DNA of 64,000 bases from Saprospiraceae bacterium. GTDB lineage: Bacteria > Bacteroidota > Bacteroidia > Chitinophagales > Saprospiraceae. The notes beneath the pieces were generated by a model, which was given only the letters and a program-made list of their open reading frames with translations, was not told the DNA's origin and searched no databases. Below, one piece after another: positions 29,401 to 35,071 of this stretch. Numbering within the stretch: the stretch's first letter is position 1; each line of letters begins with the position of its first letter. The stretch is taken from positions 1,644,001 through 1,708,000 of the forward strand of contig JADJOB010000002.1 of assembly GCA_016714025.1 (NCBI GenBank), read 5' to 3'. The translations under genes were made by a program, and so were the position numbers.

Positions 29401-29946
29401 CCTCAACAGTTGGAAGTTGAAGGAATAGAAGGGAATGCTAAACTTAAAATTAGTGATGAAAATTATTCGTTGGCGCATTTGGCTGATGGTAAACTAAGTT
29501 TTAGTTGGAATGGTGCATTTCCAGATTCAGATTGGTTGTTAAAATTAAAAGTAAAGGCTATAAAAGCAGTGAGATTATCAGAAGGATTGCATGTAAGTTC
29601 GACTGTAACTCCTGCGTTGTCTGTACTCAAAACAACACAAGAGGAAGGTGAAGTTTCATTAAATTTCAATGGAATGATGCTTCATGAATTTGTTGTATTG
29701 CCAAACGAACCCAATCCATGGAATACTAAAACTACGATTGGATTATGGATGCCTGATGAAGGTGTAGTAAGTTTCAGTGTATACGATTTGTATGGTAAGT
29801 TGTACTTGAAAAAAGAATTGCAATTCGGAAAAGGATATCAGGAAATTCAATTAGACCAGTCAGGTTTAGATCAAAAGGGAGTCTATTATTATCAATTGGA
29901 TTACCTCAATCAAAGTATCACGAGAAAAATGATTCTCAGCGAATAG
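17479..29946 (+). CDS. Very large secreted protein: tandem HYR arrays, C-type lectin-like domain, shared stalk, dockerin-like, cohesin-like and T9SS tail
   Basis: From the ATG at 17479 this is 4155 residues; a TTG at 17452 would add nine. A hydrophobic segment (LVSLICFVFILGF) preceded by HHR and followed by VDAQ looks like the signal peptide, but it lies about 50 residues in, giving an unusually long n-region. Domain order: a Cys-rich head; 18 near-identical 82-residue HYR units (about 272-1747) and one decayed unit; a C-type lectin-like domain (about 1953-2085, GGHLLTIT, WIGL); about seven more HYR units (about 2137-2709); the NVSLDQNC module (about 2884); the stalk shared with the two preceding genes (about 3141-3785); dockerin-like (about 3804-3861, canonical DVNRSGSITAKD); cohesin-like (about 3937-4067); T9SS type A tail (about 4071-4155). 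It is probably a long, rigid surface fibre or adhesin. The arrays are prone to length change and to assembly error. Confidence 0.87.
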   Translation: MYSKTDLIAKYSITANSFFQAIGKERIYNKEFESLYLIVLQIINGIKCHHRQLVSLICFVFILGFKVDAQFTCGTPPNIFFINATDTAQCFIATTARLGEDCCGGNNRCVRFNITFSQPLCFSLTHTGGTHDVWQDDCTMPVADLNKIVPTLPGTMSLLVCKSGNDAQTYTICSKFCCTLDVDCPPDENFQCAEDVPAPALDTAAFRALGGGVNDFCDSVKISFTESRNMGTACIGDTLQIIRVYKIKDSKDSISCAVTYNVVDTTRPIITCPIDVTVNCDANNQPPATGVATATDNCTNVVTNISSSDNRTNGSCNDNYLITRTWTAVDSCGNTNSCNQLVTVQDTTRPIITCPINVTVNCDANNQPPATGVATATDNCTNVVTNISSSDNRTNGSCNDNYLITRTWTAVDSCGNSNSCNQLVTVQDTTRPIITCPIDVTVNCDANNQPPTTGVATATDNCTNVVTNISSSDNRTNGSCNDNYLITRTWTAVDSCGNSNSCNQLVTVQDTTRPIITCPINVTVNCDANNQPPATGVATATDNCTNVVTNISSSDNRTNGSCNDNYLITRTWTAVDSCGNSNSCNQLVTVQDTTRPIITCPINVTVNCDANNQPPATGVATATDNCTNVVTNISSSDNRTNGSCNDNYLITRTWTAVDSCGNTNSCNQLVTVQDTTRPIITCPIDVTVNCDANNQPPATGVATATDNCTNVVTNISSSDNRTNGSCNDNYLITRTWTAVDSCGNTNSCNQLVTVQDTTRPIITCPINVTVNCDANNQPPATGVATATDNCTNVVTNISSSDNRTNGSCNDNYLITRTWTAVDSCGNSNSCNQLVTVQDTTRPIITCPINVTVNCDANNQPPATGVATATDNCTNVVTNISSSDNRTNGSCNDNYLITRTWTAVDSCGNTNSCNQLVTVQDTTRPIITCPVNVTVNCDANNQPPATGVATATDNCTNVVTNISSSDNRTNGSCNDNYLITRTWTAVDSCGNSNSCNQLVTVQDTTRPIITCPINATVNCDANNQPPATGVATATDNCTNVVTNISSSDNRTNGSCNDNYLITRTWTAVDSCGNTNSCNQLVTVQDTTRPIITCPINVTVNCDANNQPPATGVATATDNCTNVVTNISSSDNRTNGSCNDNYLITRTWTAVDSCGNSNSCNQLVTVQDTTRPIITCPIDVTVNCDANNQPPATGVATATDNCTNVVTNISSSDNRTNGSCNDNYLITRTWTAVDSCGNTNSCNQLVTVQDTTRPIITCPINVTVNCDANNQPPATGVATATDNCTNVVTNISSSDNRTNGSCNDNYLITRTWTAVDSCGNSNSCNQLVTVQDTTRPIITCPINVTVNCDANNQPPATGVATATDNCTNVVTNISSSDNRTNGSCNDNYLITRTWTAVDSCGNTNSCNQLVTVQDTTRPIITCPIDVTVNCDANNQPPATGVATATDNCTNVVTNISSSDNRTNGSCNDNYLITRTWTAVDSCGNTNSCNQLVTVQDTTRPIITCPINVTVNCDANNQPPATGVATATDNCTNVVTNISSSDNRTNGSCNDNYLITRTWTAVDSCGNSNSCNQLVTVQDTTRPIITCPINVTVNCDANNQPPATGVATATDNCTNVVTNISSSDNRTNGSCNDNYLITRTWTAVDSCGNTNSCNQLVTVQDTTRPIITCPVNVTVNCDANNQPPATGVATATDNCTNVVTNISSSDNRTNGSCNDNYLITRTWTAVDSCGNSNSCNQMVTVQDTTRPIITCPINVTVNCEPGLQSSATASDNCTNVVTNITFSDDQVNRLCDHTYDLIRTWTAQDSCGNENSCIQIISVQDTTNPIVLCPSSPQIRPVESGECSYYILGTELDATGSDNCTDAMDLAFFNSFNGSNTLDGQLFLKGTHLIEWTVYDNCENANTCSFVLSIVDEEKPEIACPQNIVIPSNQQTCTATVSYPDPTLFDNCPCTSIKTIPGYILMDTFGGHAYYYSIIPTSFVNAAANAISAGGHLLTITSPAEDFFIAANSYFERWIGLSDQATEGTMQWINGEPFVYNNFCPAPGFQNDPAQDFVFVGQLSCSPDQWAFSQDNVLRQSILEFDYVPLDTCRIELLSGLSSGSEFPYGINNVQWIGYDASGNTDTCTFSVTVSDGGAPAITCPLAISINCDISPTPVNTGNPIVLDNCDPNPSVIFRDVLDNGQCPHTYSFTRTWVTFDAAGLRDSCDQFIVVQDTTRPTISCPTNRTINCEDLAQINASGTATATDNCTSIVTNITFNDLLNAGSCLDNFTINRTWTAVDSCGNSISCVQFLNVQDTTRPQLSCPPNMTVNCDANNQPPATGVATATDNCTNVVTNISSSDNRTNGSCNDNYLITRTWTAVDSCGNSNSCNQLVTVQDTTRPIITCPIDVTVNCDISNQPPATGVATATDNCTNVVTNISSSDNRTNGSCNDNYLITRTWIAVDSCGNSNSCNQLVTVQDTTRPIITCPIDVTVNCDTNNQPPATGVATATDNCTNVVTNISSSDNRTNGSCNDNYLITRTWTAVDSCGNTNFCNQLVTVQDTTRPIITCPIDVTVNCDANNQPPATGVATATDNCTNVVLNISFSDSKLNGACNDRSLISRTWFATDSCGNSSSCLQTILVQDTTRPVINCPIDLTFDCDVFNQAPNTGVATATDNCTNVITNIVVTDNRIDGTCSNNFQIEKTWIATDSCGNTNRCIQTITVQDTTRPEANCLDIDIEFDQDSVVVLDPYQISDDSRDNCDIEPVLDLDMDTIRCNLGMTSVNVTLTVTDSCGNSSTCISVVSIIDRVEPVMNCIGDYDLVLDGCECFGNLLRDHPLNFYLNATDNCDTSLTFVQLAPAGIPVDSIPVGTHIFTFVAIDDFGNDDTCSFTVHVLGAITGDIACKANVNVSLDQNCEALITAHAVLADKNCEERFYDVELFTKYGIPLPNDIVTSNYVNTELIVKVTSICNFNSCWSTIKVEDKFPPILICYSDSVYCGLNAIDPLPKVIENCGPYSLNLIDEIHEVISCDVNVIGLVRKTYQAIDASGNVSDTCTMEIYTKRLPLDSIIFPVSLRIPCSNKLFLDKNDNPDPLITGTPFFNSIDLYYPKNFICNLFTTYEDLDLGEINCVRKIMRVWTVREWWCNTEIVRTGMQVIELFDDQGPEITHMPYGFEATTGRRDCEARVLLPSIEAVDACHNNLRIDIIYPGGVLENQNGGYVNLPVGEDTVYYRVYDGCYNLTETYIIVHVRDETEPVAVCDRNTVVALNHSGYNWVPAEVFDDGSFDECQLHHFEVRRMDDGACGARGADDWGPEVGFCCEDVGKTIMVGFKAIDHSGNEAICMVSVDVQDKDIPLISCPPNITVDCRFDIDRNHLEVFGKVVTEQSLREKIVIDPNYWHNIGGHPLDGLAEDNCPPEIIEEQDYGGLNQCGLGYFYRYFTAVDQQGNRSPSCYQLITVINHESFDVNDIDFPDDLDTFGICNPDELIPERLAYPYGKPVVNDDECSLVGYAYHDHVLSATVPGDPCFKIIRVWKVIDWCQRDIDNNVIIWQDTQYIKVRNLIDPTIDRITKDTVICSYDVNCRPIPVTFSIEAGDDCTDPLLMLYTYKIDFDSDGTIDVVRAGIGERVASGTWPLGRHTVKWEVEDRCGNTAKESFVMDLRNCKPPVAYCLNGVSTNLTPMDLDGDGIPDTAMDSVWAKDFDAGSYHNCGYYVALSFSADTNDKYRVYDCDDRGLQAVELWVTDINGNTSFCRTFIDVQDNLGFCPPNIRNSNVEGIIATEKDDRVQNVSINLVNSGLNEVKTDIEGRYAFMQVPNGQQLELKPSKTDGWLNGVSTADIVKIQRHILGLEPLSTAYKMIAADVNRSGSITAKDISELRRLILGITDGIEGNTSWRFVHRLYAFNDINNCLSENFPESYWMKPLQSDMQLDFYAVKTGDVTNNAVTKGFNLSKDRNRKVLELSIEDRMLKQEQSEFIDLIINNGSEFEAVQFTLEWDPQQLEVEGIEGNAKLKISDENYSLAHLADGKLSFSWNGAFPDSDWLLKLKVKAIKAVRLSEGLHVSSTVTPALSVLKTTQEEGEVSLNFNGMMLHEFVVLPNEPNPWNTKTTIGLWMPDEGVVSFSVYDLYGKLYLKKELQFGKGYQEIQLDQSGLDQKGVYYYQLDYLNQSITRKMILSE
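18292..22719 (+). repeat. Tandem array of 18 HYR units of exactly 246 bp
   Basis: The start of the TGTCC motif recurs every 246 bp from 18292 to 22720 (4428 bp, 18 units). Units differ by few bases, mostly synonymous. Protein variants fall at three sites: I-D, I-N or V-N after CP; PATG against PTTG; and GNTNS against GNSNS. The variant order shows higher-order structure. Units 4-9 match 13-18 in variant pattern, with units 4/13 and 5/14 identical in DNA as read. Trimers 3-5, 6-8, 12-14 and 15-17 follow a D, N, N pattern (738 bp). A decayed nineteenth unit follows. Confidence 0.95.
23887..25605 (+). repeat. Second HYR repeat block, about seven units, partly identical to the main array
   Basis: Units start at about 23887, 24130, 24376, 24622, 24868, 25114 and 25360, nearly all 246 bp apart. 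Units starting at 24376, 24622 and 24868, and the first half of the one at 25114, are almost identical to the main array. The flanking units are well diverged. The near-identical block therefore sits inside older units, as expected of conversion or copying from the main array across the intervening lectin-like domain. Confidence 0.85.
26899..28834 (+). repeat. Constant module, copy C (partial, about 1.9 kb)
   Basis: From GGTCCGGAAATC to ATATCGAAGG this matches copy A at an offset of 17314 bp, with scattered substitutions. Examples are gcgacg/gcgaca near 26940, gatgcc-tgt against gatgcg-tgc near 27000, and protein changes AQDNC to AEDNC, DASD to DVND, and MDTVW to MDSVW. After 28834 similarity becomes patchy (a good stretch around 28895-29030) and then only protein-level. 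Confidence 0.9.
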
Positions 29947-29983
29947 GGGCAAACCCTTCTTTTGAGTAAAAAATAGTTAAACG

Positions 29984-30016
29984 AAAGGCCTGTCAGCGAT
30001 AGGCCTTTTGTTTTTT
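29984..30016 (+). terminator. Rho-independent terminator of the fourth giant gene
   Basis: AAAGGCCT pairs with AGGCCTTT around a short loop and is followed by TGTTTTTT. It starts 38 bases after the stop at 29946. Confidence 0.85.
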
Positions 30017-30180
30017 ATACTGCAAATATTTTAAAATGGCGCAGACGCACTGCGTGATCACTTGAAATACAATAATATATATATTAAATAAAATACATAT
30101 ATTAAATATATATAACTTATATAATATTGTTAATCAATATTATACAATATATATATTATAAATATGTAAAATATTTATAA
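30017..30180. other. Extreme AT-rich spacer with a GC-rich island and an inverted repeat
   Basis: A 22-base GC-rich island (30039-30060) contains the inverted repeat ACGCA-C-TGCGT and ends in the palindrome TGATCA. About 120 bases of almost pure A/T follow, mostly TATA and AATAT runs. Within it TATAATATTG (30120-30129) and CAATATTATA (30135-30144) form a perfect 10-bp inverted repeat with a 5-base loop. AATATGTAAAATAT at 30161 resembles tracts upstream of 7320 and 54695. No gene is seen. Confidence 0.6.
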
Positions 30181-30188
30181 TATATTTG
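30181..30188 (+). promoter_or_regulatory. Bacteroidota -7 promoter element (TATATTTG)
   Basis: It matches TAnnTTTG and lies 37 bases before the ATG at 30226, at the end of the AT-rich spacer. Confidence 0.55.
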
Positions 30189-30225
30189 TTAGTTGAAATA
30201 TGAAATTAACTTTCAAATGTAAATT

Positions 30226-33200
30226 ATGAATCCAGGATTATTCAGGCGTTTTTTAACAGTAATTTTATTGATTTCAAGTTTTTCAATAAGCCTTTATAGT
30301 CAACAGGCTGGATCATGGACATTAAATAATATTCAACATAAAATCAAAGATCCGCTTTTTAGTAAAGAGTCATTTCAAATTTCAAGTCAATATTTGGATG
30401 AACATACCGGGATCAGACATATCTACCTGAGTCAATATTTGAATGCAATTCAAATTATCCCGGTTGATCTTGCTTTTCATTTTGATCAAAATGGATTATT
30501 AGTTTATTCAACTGGAACTTTTATATCAAATCCAGAGGCAAGCTTATTAAATAAGCATTCAAGATTTAAGGCTGATGAGGCAATTCAACAATTATTTAAA
30601 ATTAAATCGGTTGAACTACAGTCAACCGATCTTTTGATGCCAAGATCTTCCTTAAGTCCGGGTATTGAAATTCCAATTAAAGTCAAACAATTGCCGGAAG
30701 ATCAATTAAGCATTCGGGAAATTTATTATTTAAATAATCAGCAAAAATTAATACCTGCATTTATTATTAATTGGAAACGTAAAAACCTGAATGAGTGGTT
30801 GCAGATATTTTTAGATGGAATAAGTGGCGAACTGCTTGCTGAATACAATCAAATACAATCTTGTGATTTTGAGCATATGACTTTTGCTCGTAATAGTTTA
30901 TTTCAAGTTCATAAACAAGAAGAAGTTATTTTGCCAGTTGGCAATTATCGTGTTTTTCCAATGCCTACTGAAAGTCCAATTCATGGCACCAGGGACCTCG
31001 TAAATCAACCCTGGTTAAAAGCAAGCAATGCAAGTCCATTTACCTGGCATGGCGATGGAAATTTTCTTTACTATGCCAGCCGGGGCAATAACGTTGATGC
31101 TTATGAAGATAGTGATGGAGATGATCAGGCAACCGGAGGGGATGCTGCACGTGCTTACGGAGGTTCTCAATTAAACTTTGATTTTAATTATGATCCTTTA
31201 TTAACGCCCTTGCAAAATAAGAATGCAAGTGTTACCAATTTATTTTATTGGTGTAATTTAATGCATGATGTTTGGTATCAATATGGTTTTCATGAACAAG
31301 CTGGAAATTTTCAAATTAATAACAATGGCAAAGGTGGATTGGGAAATGATTATGTAATTGCAGAAGCAATTGACTTGATTAGCAGTGCACGAAACAATGC
31401 AAACTTTGGAACTCCCATTGATGGTTATCCGGGTGTAATGCAGCTTTATGCATGGCAACCACCTGTTCAGGATCAATTAATAATTGAATCCCCCGCTTCA
31501 ATTTCAGGAAAATATACCTATGTGCATACCCCAATCAGCCCCATAATTTATGCCCCAATTTCCAGGCAAATTGTGTTGGTTAAGGATGGATCAAGCTATC
31601 CTAGTTATGCTTGCTCCAATTTAATAAATGCCGCTGAAGTAAATGGTAAAATTGCTATGGTGGATAAAGGTATCTGTTCTTTTACCGGTAAAATGTCGCG
31701 AATTCAAGCAGCAGGTGCTGTTGCTGTAATTATTTGTAACAATGATAACAATCCACCATCAGGATTTGGGGGGTGGACGAATGGATTGACTATTCCGGCA
31801 GTTATGCTTTCTAAAAGCGATTGTCAAAAAATTAAAGTTGAATTGAGTAAAGGTGTTTACAGTACCATCCTTCCAAGCTCGAAAATTGAATTTAAAGTGA
31901 ATCAGAAATCCTATGTACTTTCCAGAGCTTCTTTTGGACCTGTGATTCCAAACTTAAGTTCAACATTGGTTCAGGCAATGGACAATTACAACATGCTCAC
32001 CGATGCTTGTGACTTTATTACAAATGGAAATCAATTAGCCGGAAAAATTGCTATTATAGATGAAGGCAATTGTGAATTAACCTATAAAGCATATCAAGCG
32101 CAAAATTATGGAGCCATAGCGGTGGTAATCTGTAAGCAAAATTCGGGATATCCTGATTCGATTCCAAAAGGAAGTTATGGACAATATCTTCAAATTCCCT
32201 TGATTGAATTGAGCCAAGCCGATTGCCAGGAAATTAAATTAATTCCATCTCCAACAGGCCAATTTGTAAACCAATCTCCTCAATTATTAGATGGGGATAT
32301 GGATGCAGGAATCATATGCCATGAATATGCTCACGGCATAAGCAATCGGCTAACGGGTGGCCCGGCAAATGTTTCTTGTTTGAATAATGCCGAACAAATG
32401 GGGGAAGGTTGGAGTGATTATTTTGGATTGGTGATGACCATGAAATCTACAGACCTTGCTTTTCAAAATAGAGGAATGGGTGTATATGCAAGTGGACATG
32501 CAATAAATGGTGTTGGGGTCAGGCCCTATCCCTATCATGTTGACCTAACTGTGAATCCCGCGAACTACAGTCAGTTGAGTGATATGGTCAAAATTTCGCA
32601 GCCACATGGGATAGGCTATATTTGGTGTTCGATGATTTGGGATATGACCTGGGCTTTCATCTCTCATTATGGTATGGAGCCTGATATCTATAATTCTAAT
32701 TCGTCAAAAGGAAATATCATGGCTTACCGTTTGGTAATGGAGGGCCTTAAATTACAACCCTGTTCGCCTGGTTTTGTAGATGGACGCAATGCAATATTAA
32801 AAGCTGACAGTTTGTTGTTTGGCGGAGTTCACACGTGTTTAATCTGGAATTGTTTTGCAAGACGCGGACTGGGTTTTAGTGCAAATCAAGGAAGTAGCTC
32901 AAGACGTGATGACGGAATAGCTGCCAATGATTTACCTTCAGGCTGCAACCTAATGTCAGATTCAGAATTGTTTTCTTCCGTTTTTTTAGCAGATTATGAA
33001 TTGATATTAGTAGCACAAGCACAAGAAAATTCTATATTATTAAATTGGAAATTGGATCCATTCTATAAAGACAAAAATTGGGTCCTTGTTAGACGTCTGG
33101 GAAATTCAACAACTGAAAAAATTATTTATAAATCCAATGGTTCTTCACTATCAATTCCAGAACTTGAAGATAAGGACGTAAAACACAACGAAACCTATTT

Positions 33201-33525
33201 TTATCAATTGCGGATTCTTGATGGATCTGAAACTACAGCTCATTCAGATTGGATTAAATGTAAACTGCAGGTAGGAAATGATCAACTTAGCTTATATCCT
33301 AATCCAGTTACAAACACGCTTTTTATCAATCCAGATCCTAATTATCATGGAACCTTCGAGTTGGAATTGTTCAATCAATCCCTCCAATTAATAGAAGAGC
33401 GTACGTTAAATTATAATAAAGGTGACTTGCTTAGTTTAAATTGTGCAAGTTTACAAAATGGAATTTATTTTATTCGAATGAAATCTGGAGGTGAAATTAA
33501 AACGCTTAAATTTGTAAAGCATTAG
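30226..33525 (+). CDS. Secreted M36 (fungalysin-type) zinc metalloprotease with two PA-like segments and T9SS tail
   Basis: This 1099-residue protein has a signal peptide (FLTVILLISSFSISLYSQ) and an N-terminal FTP-like propeptide region (about 20-230). The M36 catalytic signature HEYAH has zinc ligands H699 and H703 and catalytic E700; the third-ligand motif GEGWSDY places E at about 727. Two protease-associated (PA)-like segments are inserted before the active site: about residues 440-545, with a Cys...GKIAMVDKG...F...AAGAVAVI pattern, and about 580-670, with GKIAIIDEG...YGAIAVVI. A fibronectin-like linker and a T9SS type A tail (from LYPNPV) end the protein. Its role is digestion of extracellular protein. 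Family members commonly have one PA insert, so two is notable. It has its own promoter and faces the convergent gene ending at 33615. Confidence 0.92.
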   Translation: MNPGLFRRFLTVILLISSFSISLYSQQAGSWTLNNIQHKIKDPLFSKESFQISSQYLDEHTGIRHIYLSQYLNAIQIIPVDLAFHFDQNGLLVYSTGTFISNPEASLLNKHSRFKADEAIQQLFKIKSVELQSTDLLMPRSSLSPGIEIPIKVKQLPEDQLSIREIYYLNNQQKLIPAFIINWKRKNLNEWLQIFLDGISGELLAEYNQIQSCDFEHMTFARNSLFQVHKQEEVILPVGNYRVFPMPTESPIHGTRDLVNQPWLKASNASPFTWHGDGNFLYYASRGNNVDAYEDSDGDDQATGGDAARAYGGSQLNFDFNYDPLLTPLQNKNASVTNLFYWCNLMHDVWYQYGFHEQAGNFQINNNGKGGLGNDYVIAEAIDLISSARNNANFGTPIDGYPGVMQLYAWQPPVQDQLIIESPASISGKYTYVHTPISPIIYAPISRQIVLVKDGSSYPSYACSNLINAAEVNGKIAMVDKGICSFTGKMSRIQAAGAVAVIICNNDNNPPSGFGGWTNGLTIPAVMLSKSDCQKIKVELSKGVYSTILPSSKIEFKVNQKSYVLSRASFGPVIPNLSSTLVQAMDNYNMLTDACDFITNGNQLAGKIAIIDEGNCELTYKAYQAQNYGAIAVVICKQNSGYPDSIPKGSYGQYLQIPLIELSQADCQEIKLIPSPTGQFVNQSPQLLDGDMDAGIICHEYAHGISNRLTGGPANVSCLNNAEQMGEGWSDYFGLVMTMKSTDLAFQNRGMGVYASGHAINGVGVRPYPYHVDLTVNPANYSQLSDMVKISQPHGIGYIWCSMIWDMTWAFISHYGMEPDIYNSNSSKGNIMAYRLVMEGLKLQPCSPGFVDGRNAILKADSLLFGGVHTCLIWNCFARRGLGFSANQGSSSRRDDGIAANDLPSGCNLMSDSELFSSVFLADYELILVAQAQENSILLNWKLDPFYKDKNWVLVRRLGNSTTEKIIYKSNGSSLSIPELEDKDVKHNETYFYQLRILDGSETTAHSDWIKCKLQVGNDQLSLYPNPVTNTLFINPDPNYHGTFELELFNQSLQLIEERTLNYNKGDLLSLNCASLQNGIYFIRMKSGGEIKTLKFVKH

Positions 33526-33614
33526 AGAATTTCGGAAAATTTATTAGAACATTTTGTTTCTGATTAAATCATTCGCATCTCAAGCAATTCTTATTTCAAT
33601 TAACAGGTACTAGT

Positions 33615-34976
33615 TTATCTGAGCAATAGTTGGTCGTCAATTGTTTTGATGTTTGCTCCAATTTTTAGAATGCTGTGAATATTAAAATACATTCTGAAAT
33701 TGACAAATTTAATATCCTTAATTTCGTAGTGTGTTAAATCACCTTCTAAAAATAATCCTGGGATAACTTCTGTATTGTGTATCATTTGTTGAACCTGATT
33801 CACATAGTCGATTAAGCTTAGATTGATTTGCTCCTCAATGGCTTGTTTTACCTTATTTTGTGCAATGCCTTTAACCAGGGAAAATATAATTTTATCCATT
33901 TTAGGTCCACTTACAGGTTTTAATTTTAAATGCTCAAGCACAATGCTTTTAGATTCTAACTGATAAACGGGATCAAAAAATAAATCCATTTTTCCTTTGT
34001 ATGCACCTGCAAGTTCTAAATGAATAATCATGGTTTGGTTTACACCTTCCATGTGAATTTTTTTAACAGTCAATTGACTAATTCCAGAACCAAACGGCTG
34101 ATTTTCAATTGATTCTCGAACCATTTGTTCTATATACGGCAATGGAATTCTTGATTGGATGTCAAACGTAGAATTGTTATCAAAAAAAGGTCTGATTGAA
34201 AAGCTTATTTCATTTTCTAATTCAACCGGTCGCGTTTCAGCTACAACGGATTCAAAGTAAATCATGCATGGAATCACTAATTCAGTAGTCGTCATAGACA
34301 TCGGACCCAGTGCAATTTCCTGTGGACTGGCAAAAATATGGATGATACTGTCTTCCGTTGAATACAGTGCCTTATTAAAATATTTTCTAACTGAATTTTT
34401 TATTTTATCAAGTTTAACATTTTTTTGTATGGTTTCATCAATAGAGGTACAAATAACAGATTTATATTTTTTTAATAGAAAATTTGAAATTTGTTCAATG
34501 GGTAATGAAATTCCAACAATGTTTAATATTGGTTTATTAATCCACCTGTGTGAAACCAATTCAGTTTTATTTAATAATTGATCTTGAAAAATATCAATGC
34601 TGGTAGAGAGCTGGATTTCTATTTCTGCTTTTGCTTTGAGTTTACTTAAAAACCCTTTTGGACTGATTTCAATTTGCAAAGGAATAGAATATAAAAGCGC
34701 ATTATTAATAGTTTGAATGTCAAGAGGACCAGAAATCCTGGTTTGAATTTTATAGTCTTCTTCAAATGTAAATCCATCATTAAAGGAATTGGTAACTACT
34801 TTATTAATGACCCGGTTTAACTCGTATCTTGAAATTTTAACGGGTAGATTTAAATTGGAGGTCATAAGTGTCGGAGGTGTAATAATTAAGTCAGTTTGTT
34901 CCGGATGTAATTTTTTGGTACAGCGGTACTGGAATACTAATAGGATGATTACTAAAAACAAATATTTTCTATTCAT
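33615..34976 (-). CDS. DUF4403-like membrane-anchored protein
   Basis: This 453-residue protein has a short hydrophobic N-terminus ending in FQYRCTKK. It may be a lipoprotein, though Arg just before the Cys makes the lipobox weak; otherwise it is a signal anchor. I chose the ATG at 34976, since the longer frame begins with TTG at 34994. The body follows the DUF4403 pattern as I remember it: an N-terminal LPVKISRYELNRVIN segment, a paired SGPLDI segment, a central W...P and a second copy of the fold in the C-terminal half. The function of DUF4403 is unknown; the two-fold repeated beta-rich design recalls lipid-binding TULIP/BPI-like proteins, which is only inference. It is a single gene, convergent with the M36 protease and 95 bases from the next minus-strand gene. 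Confidence 0.6.
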   Translation of the reverse strand: MNRKYLFLVIILLVFQYRCTKKLHPEQTDLIITPPTLMTSNLNLPVKISRYELNRVINKVVTNSFNDGFTFEEDYKIQTRISGPLDIQTINNALLYSIPLQIEISPKGFLSKLKAKAEIEIQLSTSIDIFQDQLLNKTELVSHRWINKPILNIVGISLPIEQISNFLLKKYKSVICTSIDETIQKNVKLDKIKNSVRKYFNKALYSTEDSIIHIFASPQEIALGPMSMTTTELVIPCMIYFESVVAETRPVELENEISFSIRPFFDNNSTFDIQSRIPLPYIEQMVRESIENQPFGSGISQLTVKKIHMEGVNQTMIIHLELAGAYKGKMDLFFDPVYQLESKSIVLEHLKLKPVSGPKMDKIIFSLVKGIAQNKVKQAIEEQINLSLIDYVNQVQQMIHNTEVIPGLFLEGDLTHYEIKDIKFVNFRMYFNIHSILKIGANIKTIDDQLLLR

Positions 34977-35071
34977 ATATACAATTGCAGACAATAATAA
35001 CTTAACTCTTGCTTATTTAGTATTTAAATAAATAGAAATGATTGCGATTTCTTAGTTGAATCAAAATTAAA

